Positions 18,367 through 25,919 of a stretch of 33,442 bases of DNA are shown here, in pieces. Origin of the DNA: an uncultured Clostridia bacterium (lineage in GTDB: Bacteria > Bacillota > Clostridia > TANB77 > CAG-508); the NCBI GenBank assembly GCA_934167685.1, contig CAKPLQ010000013.1:1-33442 (forward strand). The letters run 5' to 3'. Below the pieces are notes generated by a model, which saw only the letters and a list, made by a program, of their open reading frames with translations, did no database searches and was not told the origin of the DNA. The stretch's first letter is position 1. Each line of letters begins with the position of its first letter. Position numbers and translations under genes: made by a program.

Positions 18367-18436
18367 TGCACCGTTGGGACCGGTTCTCATCGGTGCATTT
18401 TTTTCTGCACGTTTGGGACCGGTTCTCTGCGGTGCA
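18367..18436 (-). repeat. Doublet of 31-bp palindromes (copies 1 and 2)
   Basis: Two 31-bp units at 18367-18397 and 18406-18436, separated by TTTTTTTC. Each has outer arms close to TGCACCG / CGGTGCA around GACCGGTTC. Unit 1 is identical, reversed, to the unit at 25889-25919. The pair fills the feoA-feoB gap: one unit ends 1 bp from the feoA stop, the other lies just before the feoB ribosome site. Read along the operon the hairpins are followed by A-tracts rather than T-tracts, so they should not terminate. Confidence 0.85.
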
Positions 18437-18437
18437 T

Positions 18438-18686
18438 TTATAAAATTTCTACTAGAATTTTGGCCAAATCTTTTTTACATATGCAAAGCTCGTAATCCCT
18501 TAAACTCACGTCTATTGGGTCCCCTAAAGGTGCAATCTTTTTTATTCTAACTATAGTTCCTACTGTCATGCCCATATCTAACAAATGTCTTCTTATTTTT
18601 TTATTTTTTTCTTCTATGTTTAATATTTTGCCTACTTGTCCTAGCTTCAATTGCGCTAAATTACAGCATTCTCCTTTTTTTCTCAT
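18438..18686 (-). CDS. feoA: Ferrous iron transport accessory protein FeoA
   Basis: An 82-residue SH3-like FeoA protein that supports FeoB at the cytoplasmic face. Family features are LKLGQVGKILNI, RRHLLDMGMTVGTIVRIKKI, APLGDPIDVSLRDYELCICKKD. Length is normal. It carries extra cysteines near the start (ECCN). The gene is first in a feoAB operon and is bracketed by 31-bp palindromes on both sides. Confidence 0.93.
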   Translation of the reverse strand: MRKKGECCNLAQLKLGQVGKILNIEEKNKKIRRHLLDMGMTVGTIVRIKKIAPLGDPIDVSLRDYELCICKKDLAKILVEIL

Positions 18687-18711
18687 ACCAATTTTCCTAT
18701 CTTAATAAATT

Positions 18712-18742
18712 TGCACCGCAGAGAACCGGTCCCATCGGTGCA
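18712..18742 (+). repeat. Single 31-bp palindrome (copy 3) at the feoA start site
   Basis: Outer arms TGCACCG / CGGTGCA and core GAACCGGTCC as in the other copies, in the opposite orientation to the doublet at 18367. It directly abuts the -10 box of the feoA promoter (18743-18748), so transcription should start inside it and the feo mRNA would begin with a hairpin. Confidence 0.85.
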
Positions 18743-18772
18743 ATTATATTTCTTATTAATTGACGAATTCAA
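18743..18772 (-). promoter_or_regulatory. feoAB promoter
   Basis: TTGAAT (18767-18772), 18 bp, TATAAT (18743-18748) on the minus strand. I see no Fur- or DtxR-like box; the only palindrome at the start site is the dispersed 31-bp unit. Confidence 0.6.
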
Positions 18773-18799
18773 GCGAATCTTGTAACCTAAAAAACAAAA

Positions 18800-20371
18800 T
18801 TATTTTTCCATTCTATTTGGAGCCTGTGAAGTTATACCTTCACCTGTATGAGGATAAAATTGTGAGTATACACTATCTGCACAGAATAACAAAGCTAGCA
18901 AAGTACACACAGTAACTTTAAATTTGGTCGTAAATCTTTGTAGTCTTCTTTCTAAAAATGGCGCCACAAAATATACACATAAACAACCACCAATTCCGAA
19001 AAACATGCTACATTCAAGGCATACTCTTCCATTAATATTCATAAATACTCCTGTGTAATCCCAATACATTACTCCAGCAACCTTTTCTATGTACCATGAT
19101 GTAAAATATTCTATTACCGTACATAAAAACATAACTACTCCAAATGTCAATAATGGGTTTTTTAACATTTTTCTAAATGATTTGAATTTGGTTAATAATA
19201 CTATTAATGTGCAACCCACTCCGTAAATTGGTAACCATGGGCCATACATTGTTCCTCTATTAACAAAAATTCCATCTCTAAATAGATATAATCCCACTTC
19301 CCATATCCATCCTACAAATGAAAATATAAAGAAGAACAGTATTATTGATGTTAGTTCATATTTTTTATTATAATCAATTTTTATTCTTTTTTTAGCAATC
19401 TCATATTGATCAGGATATTTTTCTAATTCATTTTCTTCAAATAATTTCTCATCATTTAGCAATTCATAATTATATTTTTTGTTTTCTATATAATCTTTTC
19501 TCAAAACTTCATATAACTCTGCTGTTGTTGCAGCATAATACGGTGTAACATACAGTCCTACAATTCCCAATGTAACATATTGTAACAAGTTCCACCCTAT
19601 AAATGATAAATCTAGTTTAAATGTTTGCATTTTGTTTCCATTCATCATTTCTCTAGACATTTTTATTGCCTCTTTTGGCTTGATATTCGGATTTTCTGCA
19701 ATTATGTATTGCACCATTTTATAAGAATAATTTTTGATTATTCCTCCTACTATAGTTAGATTCCATAGCATTTTATAAATTTCTGTTAAAAACATTGTTT
19801 TGATAGTTGGCAAATATCTTTCTTTTTTAAATACATATGTTAATCTTTTTATTCGTGTTTTTCTATAATTTATGCTCTCTAAGTATATTCTTTTTTCTCC
19901 TACTTTTATAGGATATGATATAAATACTCTTATTAACATTCCTCCAATTGATGCAATTATCAGAATAATGCTTGCCATTGCTTCTTTGTTTTTATAATTT
20001 GCTATTGAATTAAATATGTTTTGTACCTGGGCTTGTCCTTTAGTATATATGTTGAAAATTGAAAATATTACACCTTTTGTAACATTGTGTTTTTCGTTAT
20101 AATAATTTATTGATTGAGTCATATTTCCTGTAAATAATTGCGATATTGCTTTGTCAACATATTCATTAATTATTATTTCTTGTGGTGATAATTGTTGTTC
20201 TCCTTTATTTTGTATATATTCATAAATTATTTTTATATTTGAATATCCATCTTTATTTACTAAATATTCTCCAACTATGCTTGTCATGAATAACCCTAAA
20301 ATCATTAATGTCCATATGTTTCTTTTTAGTGTTTTTTTGGCTTTTTGCTTTATTTCTTTAATTTTCCACAT
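18800..20371 (-). CDS. DUF975-like + CmpB-type (putative ABC-transporter type IV) membrane fusion
   Basis: 523 residues. The N-terminal half (about 1-320) is a DUF975-like integral membrane domain with a large extracytoplasmic loop (about 40-120) and the cytosolic stretch PKEAIKMSREMMNGNK. The C-terminal half (about 340-510) has FFFIFSFVGWIWEVGLY, VNRGTMYGPWLPIYGVG and CTVIEYFTSWYIEK, the pattern of PF06541-type proteins (putative ABC-transporter type IV, CmpB). No ATPase gene is adjacent, so transport is unproven. Its own promoter lies at 20401-20429. Confidence 0.75.
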   Translation of the reverse strand: MWKIKEIKQKAKKTLKRNIWTLMILGLFMTSIVGEYLVNKDGYSNIKIIYEYIQNKGEQQLSPQEIIINEYVDKAISQLFTGNMTQSINYYNEKHNVTKGVIFSIFNIYTKGQAQVQNIFNSIANYKNKEAMASIILIIASIGGMLIRVFISYPIKVGEKRIYLESINYRKTRIKRLTYVFKKERYLPTIKTMFLTEIYKMLWNLTIVGGIIKNYSYKMVQYIIAENPNIKPKEAIKMSREMMNGNKMQTFKLDLSFIGWNLLQYVTLGIVGLYVTPYYAATTAELYEVLRKDYIENKKYNYELLNDEKLFEENELEKYPDQYEIAKKRIKIDYNKKYELTSIILFFFIFSFVGWIWEVGLYLFRDGIFVNRGTMYGPWLPIYGVGCTLIVLLTKFKSFRKMLKNPLLTFGVVMFLCTVIEYFTSWYIEKVAGVMYWDYTGVFMNINGRVCLECSMFFGIGGCLCVYFVAPFLERRLQRFTTKFKVTVCTLLALLFCADSVYSQFYPHTGEGITSQAPNRMEK

Positions 20372-20400
20372 TTTTTATTCCTCTTTTTTCTTTTTTGCTA

Positions 20401-20429
20401 ATTATACTATATGGAAATTAAATTGACAA
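20401..20429 (-). promoter_or_regulatory. Promoter of the DUF975-CmpB gene
   Basis: TTGTCA (20424-20429), 17 bp, TATAAT (20401-20406) on the minus strand, 30 bp before the ATG. Confidence 0.65.
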
Positions 20430-20482
20430 TAGATTGTTTTTAATAACAAATTAAGAAAAGTTACTAAATAATGGTTTTAATT

Positions 20483-21112
20483 CTATGCTTCTTTAGCCTT
20501 AACTATAATCCTCTGCTTTGAATCAGTTGTGCATGTAATTAGTGTAACTTCTCTTTCGTTTGTAGTAACTGGAGTTAAGCAACTTGTATTCTCTGGAAAT
20601 ACCTTATAAATGTCAAAAATCTCATACTCAACTTTTCCTACTTCTCTATCTGTAATATATAATTTATCACCTATGTCAAGTTTTTTTAAATTTCTAAACA
20701 TATTTTTATTTTTAAAATTATGTCCAGCTACGCAAAAATTACCAATTTGATTTGGCTCCACTCCCCAAAACTTAGTTACAGAAATATTAAGTGCTGCTGT
20801 AGAATAATTTTTTAAAACATTTGTCACTAGTGAAATTGCTGGAATTTCTAGTTCTGCACACACATCGTAGCCCCTATAAGTATTTACAATATCCACTTTG
20901 GGATATTCTTTGACATTTTGCACCTCATTTTGTTGTTCATTTTCTTCAATTGTAATTACTAAACTTTGTTCTTTAACTTCTCCTGATTTTTGTTCTATTG
21001 TTGGAGATTGTATCTGTTTTTCTTCTTTTTTAGATATTCCCATACATATTATCAATGTCAAAAATGCCACAAATAATATAATATTAATAACTCTTTTAAT
21101 AATCTTTTCCAT
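20483..21112 (-). CDS. Sortase (class D-like)
   Basis: A 209-residue cysteine transpeptidase that cleaves LPXTG-type signals and joins surface proteins to the cell wall. One N-terminal membrane anchor (residues 8-25), a linker, then the catalytic domain with H131 in VAGHNF, C194 in TLITCTT and R201 in QRIIVKA. The class is judged from size and the TLITC motif, so it is tentative. The likely substrate is the LPKTG protein encoded directly upstream at 21291-22361. Confidence 0.9.
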   Translation of the reverse strand: MEKIIKRVINIILFVAFLTLIICMGISKKEEKQIQSPTIEQKSGEVKEQSLVITIEENEQQNEVQNVKEYPKVDIVNTYRGYDVCAELEIPAISLVTNVLKNYSTAALNISVTKFWGVEPNQIGNFCVAGHNFKNKNMFRNLKKLDIGDKLYITDREVGKVEYEIFDIYKVFPENTSCLTPVTTNEREVTLITCTTDSKQRIIVKAKEA

Positions 21113-21194
21113 CTACTCCTCTCCTATGTAAGCAAATTGTTTTAAATTTTATATTCTAATTCTATCATTCACAGTAAAATTATATAGATGTTTT

Positions 21195-21255
21195 AAAACT
21201 AAAAGTATATTGTTTTTGAGATTCAAGGTATAAAAAACAATATACTTTTAATTTT
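21195..21255 (-). repeat. Core-less copy 3 of the dispersed element
   Basis: Arms 21195-21217 and 21233-21255 are inverted repeats, 22 of 23 paired. The inner junction (TTTTTGA on one side, AAGGTATAAAAAACAATATA on the other) matches copy 2 at 4579-4733, but the core of about 95 nt is gone. The outer arm sequence differs from copy 2, yet pairs with itself. It lies 35 bp after the stop of the LPXTG gene and before the sortase gene, where it could work as a terminator. Confidence 0.75.
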
Positions 21256-21290
21256 ATAAATATATTTTTTCTTAATAGTGAATTATACTA

Positions 21291-22361
21291 TTATTTTTTC
21301 TTATTTATATATACACCTAATCCTATTACACTAAATAATGCTATAGACATGATAACATATTCATTATAACCTGTTTTAGGTAACTTGCTTGGTGTTTCTT
21401 CTTTTTTTACTGTTTCACTTGGCTTAGTCTCAGGTGTAGTTTGCTCCGGCTTTTCTTCTTCCGGTGGAGTAATTTCTGGTTGTTCTGGTGTTTCTTCCTC
21501 TGGTGGTGTTATTTCTTTTTCTGATACTTTATACTCAAATGATTCTTGTGCTATTACTGTGTCAGAATTATCTCTATCTATCAATTTTAAAGTTATTGAA
21601 TACTCACCAACTTCACTAAAAAGAGCTCTTACATTTAAAACTTGAGAAACATCCTTTCCACCAATTTTGTATCCTTGAGGGTCACCCCATCCGCTTTGTA
21701 TAATATCTGTTTCAGCCTTTGTCACTCCATCTGTTGCCAATAGCTTTACACTTGCATCTTTAGGTGTAGTTGCCTCTGCAATTAGTCTTGCATGTTCATA
21801 ATATCTTCCCATAGCAGAAGAATAAGTTAATTTCATATCTTTTTCTACATCTTTTTCTATATTTCCTGTATGTTCTAATGTTATTTTATAATCTTTGTAC
21901 TCTGGTTCTACTGTTAAATTTTTTACAAGTGGTGTTGTTATATCATCATAAGTTTCTGATGCATCAGCATTTGCTAATCCCTCGGCAGTTGCAGTTAGTT
22001 CTGTAGGATTTGATGTTGTTATTCCTTCTTTTGCCTTAAATATAATACTCATGCTTTCTCTTGGGTTTGTCCCTCCTGTAGCATCATGAAATGTAACTTT
22101 TACTTTGTCTGTTGTATCATTTGCTGTTCCTCCATCTACTGATACATATTCAAAAATATTGTTATCATAATTTACATCAACTGTATAAGCTCCTAATTGT
22201 TTTCCAAAGTCAATTGTTACCTTCACTTCTTCTCCTGGTCTTACTACTGTTTTATTCACGTCAAATTTGACAGTATCTAGTGATGCAGCATAACTTTTTA
22301 CCGTTAAAAGAAGCGTTATAATTATTAATGTTGTTATTATTAAACTTATAGTTTTTTTCAT
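21291..22361 (-). CDS. LPXTG-anchored surface protein with cohesin-like domain
   Basis: 356 residues. Signal peptide 1-25. Residues about 26-155 form a cohesin-like domain (VRPGEEVKVTIDFGKQLGAY, VDVNYDNNIFEYVSVDGG). A second beta-sandwich covers about 158-280. A Pro/Glu/Thr linker (281-326) spans the wall. The sorting signal is LPKTG at 327-331, followed by a membrane helix and KKK. Cohesins bind dockerins; a dockerin is carried by the glucosaminidase two genes upstream, so the two products could be partners (inference). Ribosome site GGAGGT. Confidence 0.85.
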   Translation of the reverse strand: MKKTISLIITTLIIITLLLTVKSYAASLDTVKFDVNKTVVRPGEEVKVTIDFGKQLGAYTVDVNYDNNIFEYVSVDGGTANDTTDKVKVTFHDATGGTNPRESMSIIFKAKEGITTSNPTELTATAEGLANADASETYDDITTPLVKNLTVEPEYKDYKITLEHTGNIEKDVEKDMKLTYSSAMGRYYEHARLIAEATTPKDASVKLLATDGVTKAETDIIQSGWGDPQGYKIGGKDVSQVLNVRALFSEVGEYSITLKLIDRDNSDTVIAQESFEYKVSEKEITPPEEETPEQPEITPPEEEKPEQTTPETKPSETVKKEETPSKLPKTGYNEYVIMSIALFSVIGLGVYINKKK

Positions 22362-22435
22362 ATTTAACCTCCATAATTTATTTTTTTTTGTTTTATATTT
22401 CTAGTATGTCTTTTTTGTATTTTTTTAATTAGGAA

Positions 22436-22465
22436 GTTTTAGCGTAATTAAGAAAAAGTTGTCAA
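22436..22465 (-). promoter_or_regulatory. Possible promoter of the LPXTG gene
   Basis: A perfect -35 TTGACA (22460-22465) sits just after the preceding stop. The best -10 at 18 bp is only TAAAAC (22436-22441). Confidence 0.3.
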
Positions 22466-22469
22466 AAAA

Positions 22470-23759
22470 TTATACATCATCTTTTTTTGACCTTTTTTTA
22501 TAAGCCAGAAATCCAATTATAATAGTAACAATTATAAATACATCTACGGCAATTAATAAATAATCTTTTTTATTTTCTCCTTTTTCATTTTTCAATTCAT
22601 TATTTTTACCACTGTTCATCGTATCTCCACTCTCGTCTTGTTCAGAAATTGTCTTGTTCACAGAATAAGCCTCTTCAAGTCTTTGCTGCACCTTTTCTAT
22701 TTCTTGATTGTAAACTTCTTCTTCTTTTTTATTTCTCTTATAAACATTAATTCCATACGTTCTCTGCGTAAATCCATTTGGTGCCGTAACTTTTATTTCA
22801 ATCTTGTTGTTTCCTTCTTTTAAATTATTATTACCAGCTATTTCTACTTTTCCTTGTTCATTTTCCGGAATTGCCAAAATATTTAATTGAGCTATTTCAT
22901 TTGATATTTGTGTATTATATCTAGTTGTTTGATTACTAAATTCCGGAGATAAAATTGCATATTCTATTGCAAGATTTTCTAAGTTAGCATTTGCCATCTC
23001 AAAATTCTGCGTTTTCGTAACTTTTATTTTATATTCTTGACTTTTCCCTTGATTTGTAACTTTTATTTTTATTGTATTTAATCCTTCTTTTATATTTTCA
23101 TTTCCATCAATGTCTATTTTCGCATTCGTATTTTCCGCTACTGCCTGAACATCTATATTTTTAATATCTTTTAATTCATTCGGTATAGTTAAATCATAAT
23201 CATATATATCTATTTCAAAATCTGGCACCATTCCTTCTACATTTAATCTTAATGATTGTAATTGAACACTATCTCGATTTTGCCCACTTCTACCTAACTC
23301 ATTCTCGCTGACTTCTTGTTCTAAAATTTCAATTTGAATTTTTTTAAACTCAGTCTGTATTGAATTTGCATTATCGTCAAAAACTTCTCCATTAACATCA
23401 AAATCTGCCATTCCTGAACCAATTGCTTTAAATTTTAACTTTTCAAGTTCTCCTTGTTTAGCTTCTGCTCCTCCTTGCAAATCATACCAAACAATTTTTA
23501 CTTTATTTCCAATAACATTTGAATTTTCTGGCCCAGATACAAATTCTAATTTTTCCTTATCAAAATATATCTCTATAGAATATGCTGCTGTTTTCTGTTC
23601 TTTTAAATAAAAACTGATTTCTACCTCATCTCCTACGCTTATATTCTCTACATTAGTTTCCATGTAGACTGTTGCTTTTTCCGAAGCTTGGCTTTGTAAA
23701 GGATAGCAAAATAGAATTATTATAAAATTTGCAATTATTACATATATATTTTTTTTCAT
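22470..23759 (-). CDS. Membrane-anchored cohesin-like protein with cadherin-like beta-sandwich repeats
   Basis: 429 residues. Signal peptide 1-26. Cohesin-like domain about 27-149 (ISVGDEVEISFYLKEQKTAA, YSIEIYFDKEKLEFVSGPEN). Two cadherin-like beta-sandwich repeats follow, about 165-255 and 258-345, with the matching pairs NIKEGLNTIKIKVT and NLKEGNNKIEIKVT. A coiled stretch comes next, then one C-terminal membrane helix (YLLIAVDVFIIVTIIIGFLA) and a basic tail. There is no LPXTG, so it is held in the membrane rather than the wall. It starts 21 bp after the dockerin glucosaminidase, so they are probably co-expressed. Confidence 0.82.
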   Translation of the reverse strand: MKKNIYVIIANFIIILFCYPLQSQASEKATVYMETNVENISVGDEVEISFYLKEQKTAAYSIEIYFDKEKLEFVSGPENSNVIGNKVKIVWYDLQGGAEAKQGELEKLKFKAIGSGMADFDVNGEVFDDNANSIQTEFKKIQIEILEQEVSENELGRSGQNRDSVQLQSLRLNVEGMVPDFEIDIYDYDLTIPNELKDIKNIDVQAVAENTNAKIDIDGNENIKEGLNTIKIKVTNQGKSQEYKIKVTKTQNFEMANANLENLAIEYAILSPEFSNQTTRYNTQISNEIAQLNILAIPENEQGKVEIAGNNNLKEGNNKIEIKVTAPNGFTQRTYGINVYKRNKKEEEVYNQEIEKVQQRLEEAYSVNKTISEQDESGDTMNSGKNNELKNEKGENKKDYLLIAVDVFIIVTIIIGFLAYKKRSKKDDV

Positions 23760-23780
23760 TTATATTATCCTTTCCTAAAA

Positions 23781-25776
23781 TTATTGTTCTATAATCTTTA
23801 ATCCTAAAATATGCCTTTGAATTAATAATAAATCTACTGAACTAGGTTTACTCGCGTTTTTTCTTATATTTGCAGCTTTTTGATAAACTTCGTCTACGGT
23901 TTCAATTTCTAATATATGCCTTTGTAAAACTAACAAATCTACACTATTTATTTTTCCATCTCCATTAACATCACCATATAATATAATTTGGTATTCTTTT
24001 AAAATTTTTCCATCTTGTTTAACATGAATTTTACTTCCTGTTCCTATTATTGTATCATTTGCTAGAACCTCATCATTTGAATTAACAATTTTAATTTCTA
24101 AATTAGAACTTATTTTTTGCTTAATGTCTCCAACTGTATTTTGAGTATAGTCTATTCCGCTAACATCCAAATTATTCAATTTTAGTGGACTATTAAATTG
24201 TACTTCTGATTCTTCCATTTTCCTAACTACTGTTATTTTACATTCTGCCTTTATGTTTTCATTTTCTTCTGAAATCGCACAAATAGTTGTTTCTCCTTCT
24301 TGTTGTGTTGTAATTACTCCATTTTCATTTATTGTAGCTATTTCAGTGTTATTACTTTTAAATATTATTTTAGGATTGTCTGCATTCTCAGGTTCAACAT
24401 ATGCATTGATTTTAAAACTCTCTCCTATTGGAATATATAATTCTTTTTTGTCGATATTAATTCCTGTTACTTTATTATAAGTAGGAAGTTCTGTCACATA
24501 AGTTTGAAAAATATATCCAACCATCCCATTTTCCAGTTGAACTCTATCCCATCTTTCTCCATTACTTATACTTCTAGCAATTCTAGTCATTTGGGTGTCT
24601 TTACTAAGCATTGTTATTACTTCATAAGATGTACTTGGACCTGTTCTTAAATTTACATTTGTAGCATTGCAATAAACTTTAGTATTGTCTTCTACATAAT
24701 TGTTTGAATTCATATTAGGGCTTTCTTTTTGAATATCTGGCATATTATTATAAACAGGAATTACAAAAGATATTGGTAAATCCAATATTCCATTTTTCTG
24801 ATATCCATTATAAATCGATTTTGCTTCAAAATATGGTGCTAACACATTTGTCATGTATTGATGTGAAAATAAATTACTTCCTCTGTCATCATTTACATCA
24901 AACTTTTGTAAATAGACTGTATTCTGCCCAACATTAATATAACTTGAACCTATAAAAATTCCACCACCTGTAATTGCCCTTTCTTTGTTATTCCAAGGTA
25001 TTAAATATTTGTTTTTGCTTGCTTGACTTGCTCCTTTTCCATCTTTTGCAAATTGTAATCCGTTTTTAATTGCTCCCATCGGTTCTGCTGAACTTGTAGC
25101 ACCTATATTATAAAAATTATATAATCCCTCATATCCTGCTACTTTTCCACTTATAGAACTATGAGATAAAAATGGGCCTACTTCTTGTTTTATTCTTGAC
25201 GCTAAATGATATGTGCTTACAGCTGATTGTTGTCCCCCTCTTAATATTAAATCAGCATATGTTTCATTCATATTTATTGTATTTCCATTGCTATCTAAGT
25301 ATGATACTTTATTTTGATAAAATTCTGTTCCATACAATATTTTTTCTATACTATTTATGCTATTTTCACTCGAACTATATGATAGAGTTTCAAATTGAAA
25401 AATTCGTACTTCATTTAAAAAATTTCTTGGGTCCATTGCATATTCCACTGCTTGTTCTGAAGAATCTACCCACCCACTGTCTACTTCTACATTGTATTGC
25501 CCTGGCGTTGTATTTTTCCAATTATCTGAGTATGTTTTTGGAACTAAATTTTTTCCAAATTGACTTTCTTGTTCTATTACAGTATTCCAATCTAAATTTG
25601 TATACATTGCTGTGAAACTCCAGTTTGGATGTTTTTTGTGTATTTCTTTTAAGTATGATTGATAACTACTTGGAAAATTTTCAATTCCGTTCTCTTTTAG
25701 TTGACGCTTCCACTTTGGTACCAAATATTAAACTTATACATATTGCTACTATGATAGTTATTTTCTTTTTTATCAT
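23781..25776 (-). CDS. Secreted glucosaminidase with SH3, Big_2 and dockerin; signal peptide in another frame
   Basis: The long frame (to 25724) gives a beta-N-acetylglucosaminidase-like region (residues about 15-330, with AVSTYHLASRIKQEVGP and YNFYNIGATSSAEP), an SH3-type domain (NVNLRTGPSTSYEVI, about 348-412), a Big_2 domain (about 418-500), and a C-terminal dockerin. Dockerin repeat 1 is canonical (DVNGDGKINSVD); repeat 2 (NIRKNASKPSSVD) has lost Ca ligands. The frame itself lacks a good start, but another frame begins at 25776 with AGAGAGG and encodes a signal peptide (IKKKITIIVAICISLIFGTK, then VEAS). Removing one A from the A4 run at plus 25695-25698 joins them into 664 residues. It probably remodels peptidoglycan while docked to the neighbouring cohesins. 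Confidence 0.82.
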
Positions 25777-25851
25777 TTTTTCCTCTCTCTTTTTTTTTGA
25801 TATTTTCTCCATTTTTTGCTGAAAATATACAGAAACAACTTTACATAAAAG

Positions 25852-25919
25852 TGCACCGTTAAGAACCGGTCCCAAACGTGCAAAAAAGTGCACCGATGAG
25901 AACCGGTCCCAACGGTGCA
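25852..25919 (+). repeat. Doublet of 31-bp palindromes (copies 4 and 5)
   Basis: Units at 25852-25882 and 25889-25919, separated by AAAAAG. The pair is homologous, in reverse orientation, to 18367-18436: same order, same spacer type, unit 5 identical to unit 1. It abuts the mutL stop codon (25920-25922). On the minus strand each hairpin is followed by a T tract (CTTTTTT and CTTTTATG), so here it can serve as a tandem mutL terminator. Confidence 0.85.

Noticed and set aside
18367..18742. 31-bp repeats as a CRISPR array
   Set aside because: Units vary, spacers are 6-8 bp A/T tracts, the repeats are dispersed and palindromic, and no cas genes are present.
20483..21112. Sortase of class B
   Set aside because: The size, the TLITC motif and the neighbouring LPKTG substrate fit a class D-like or general enzyme better; NPQTN-type substrates are absent.
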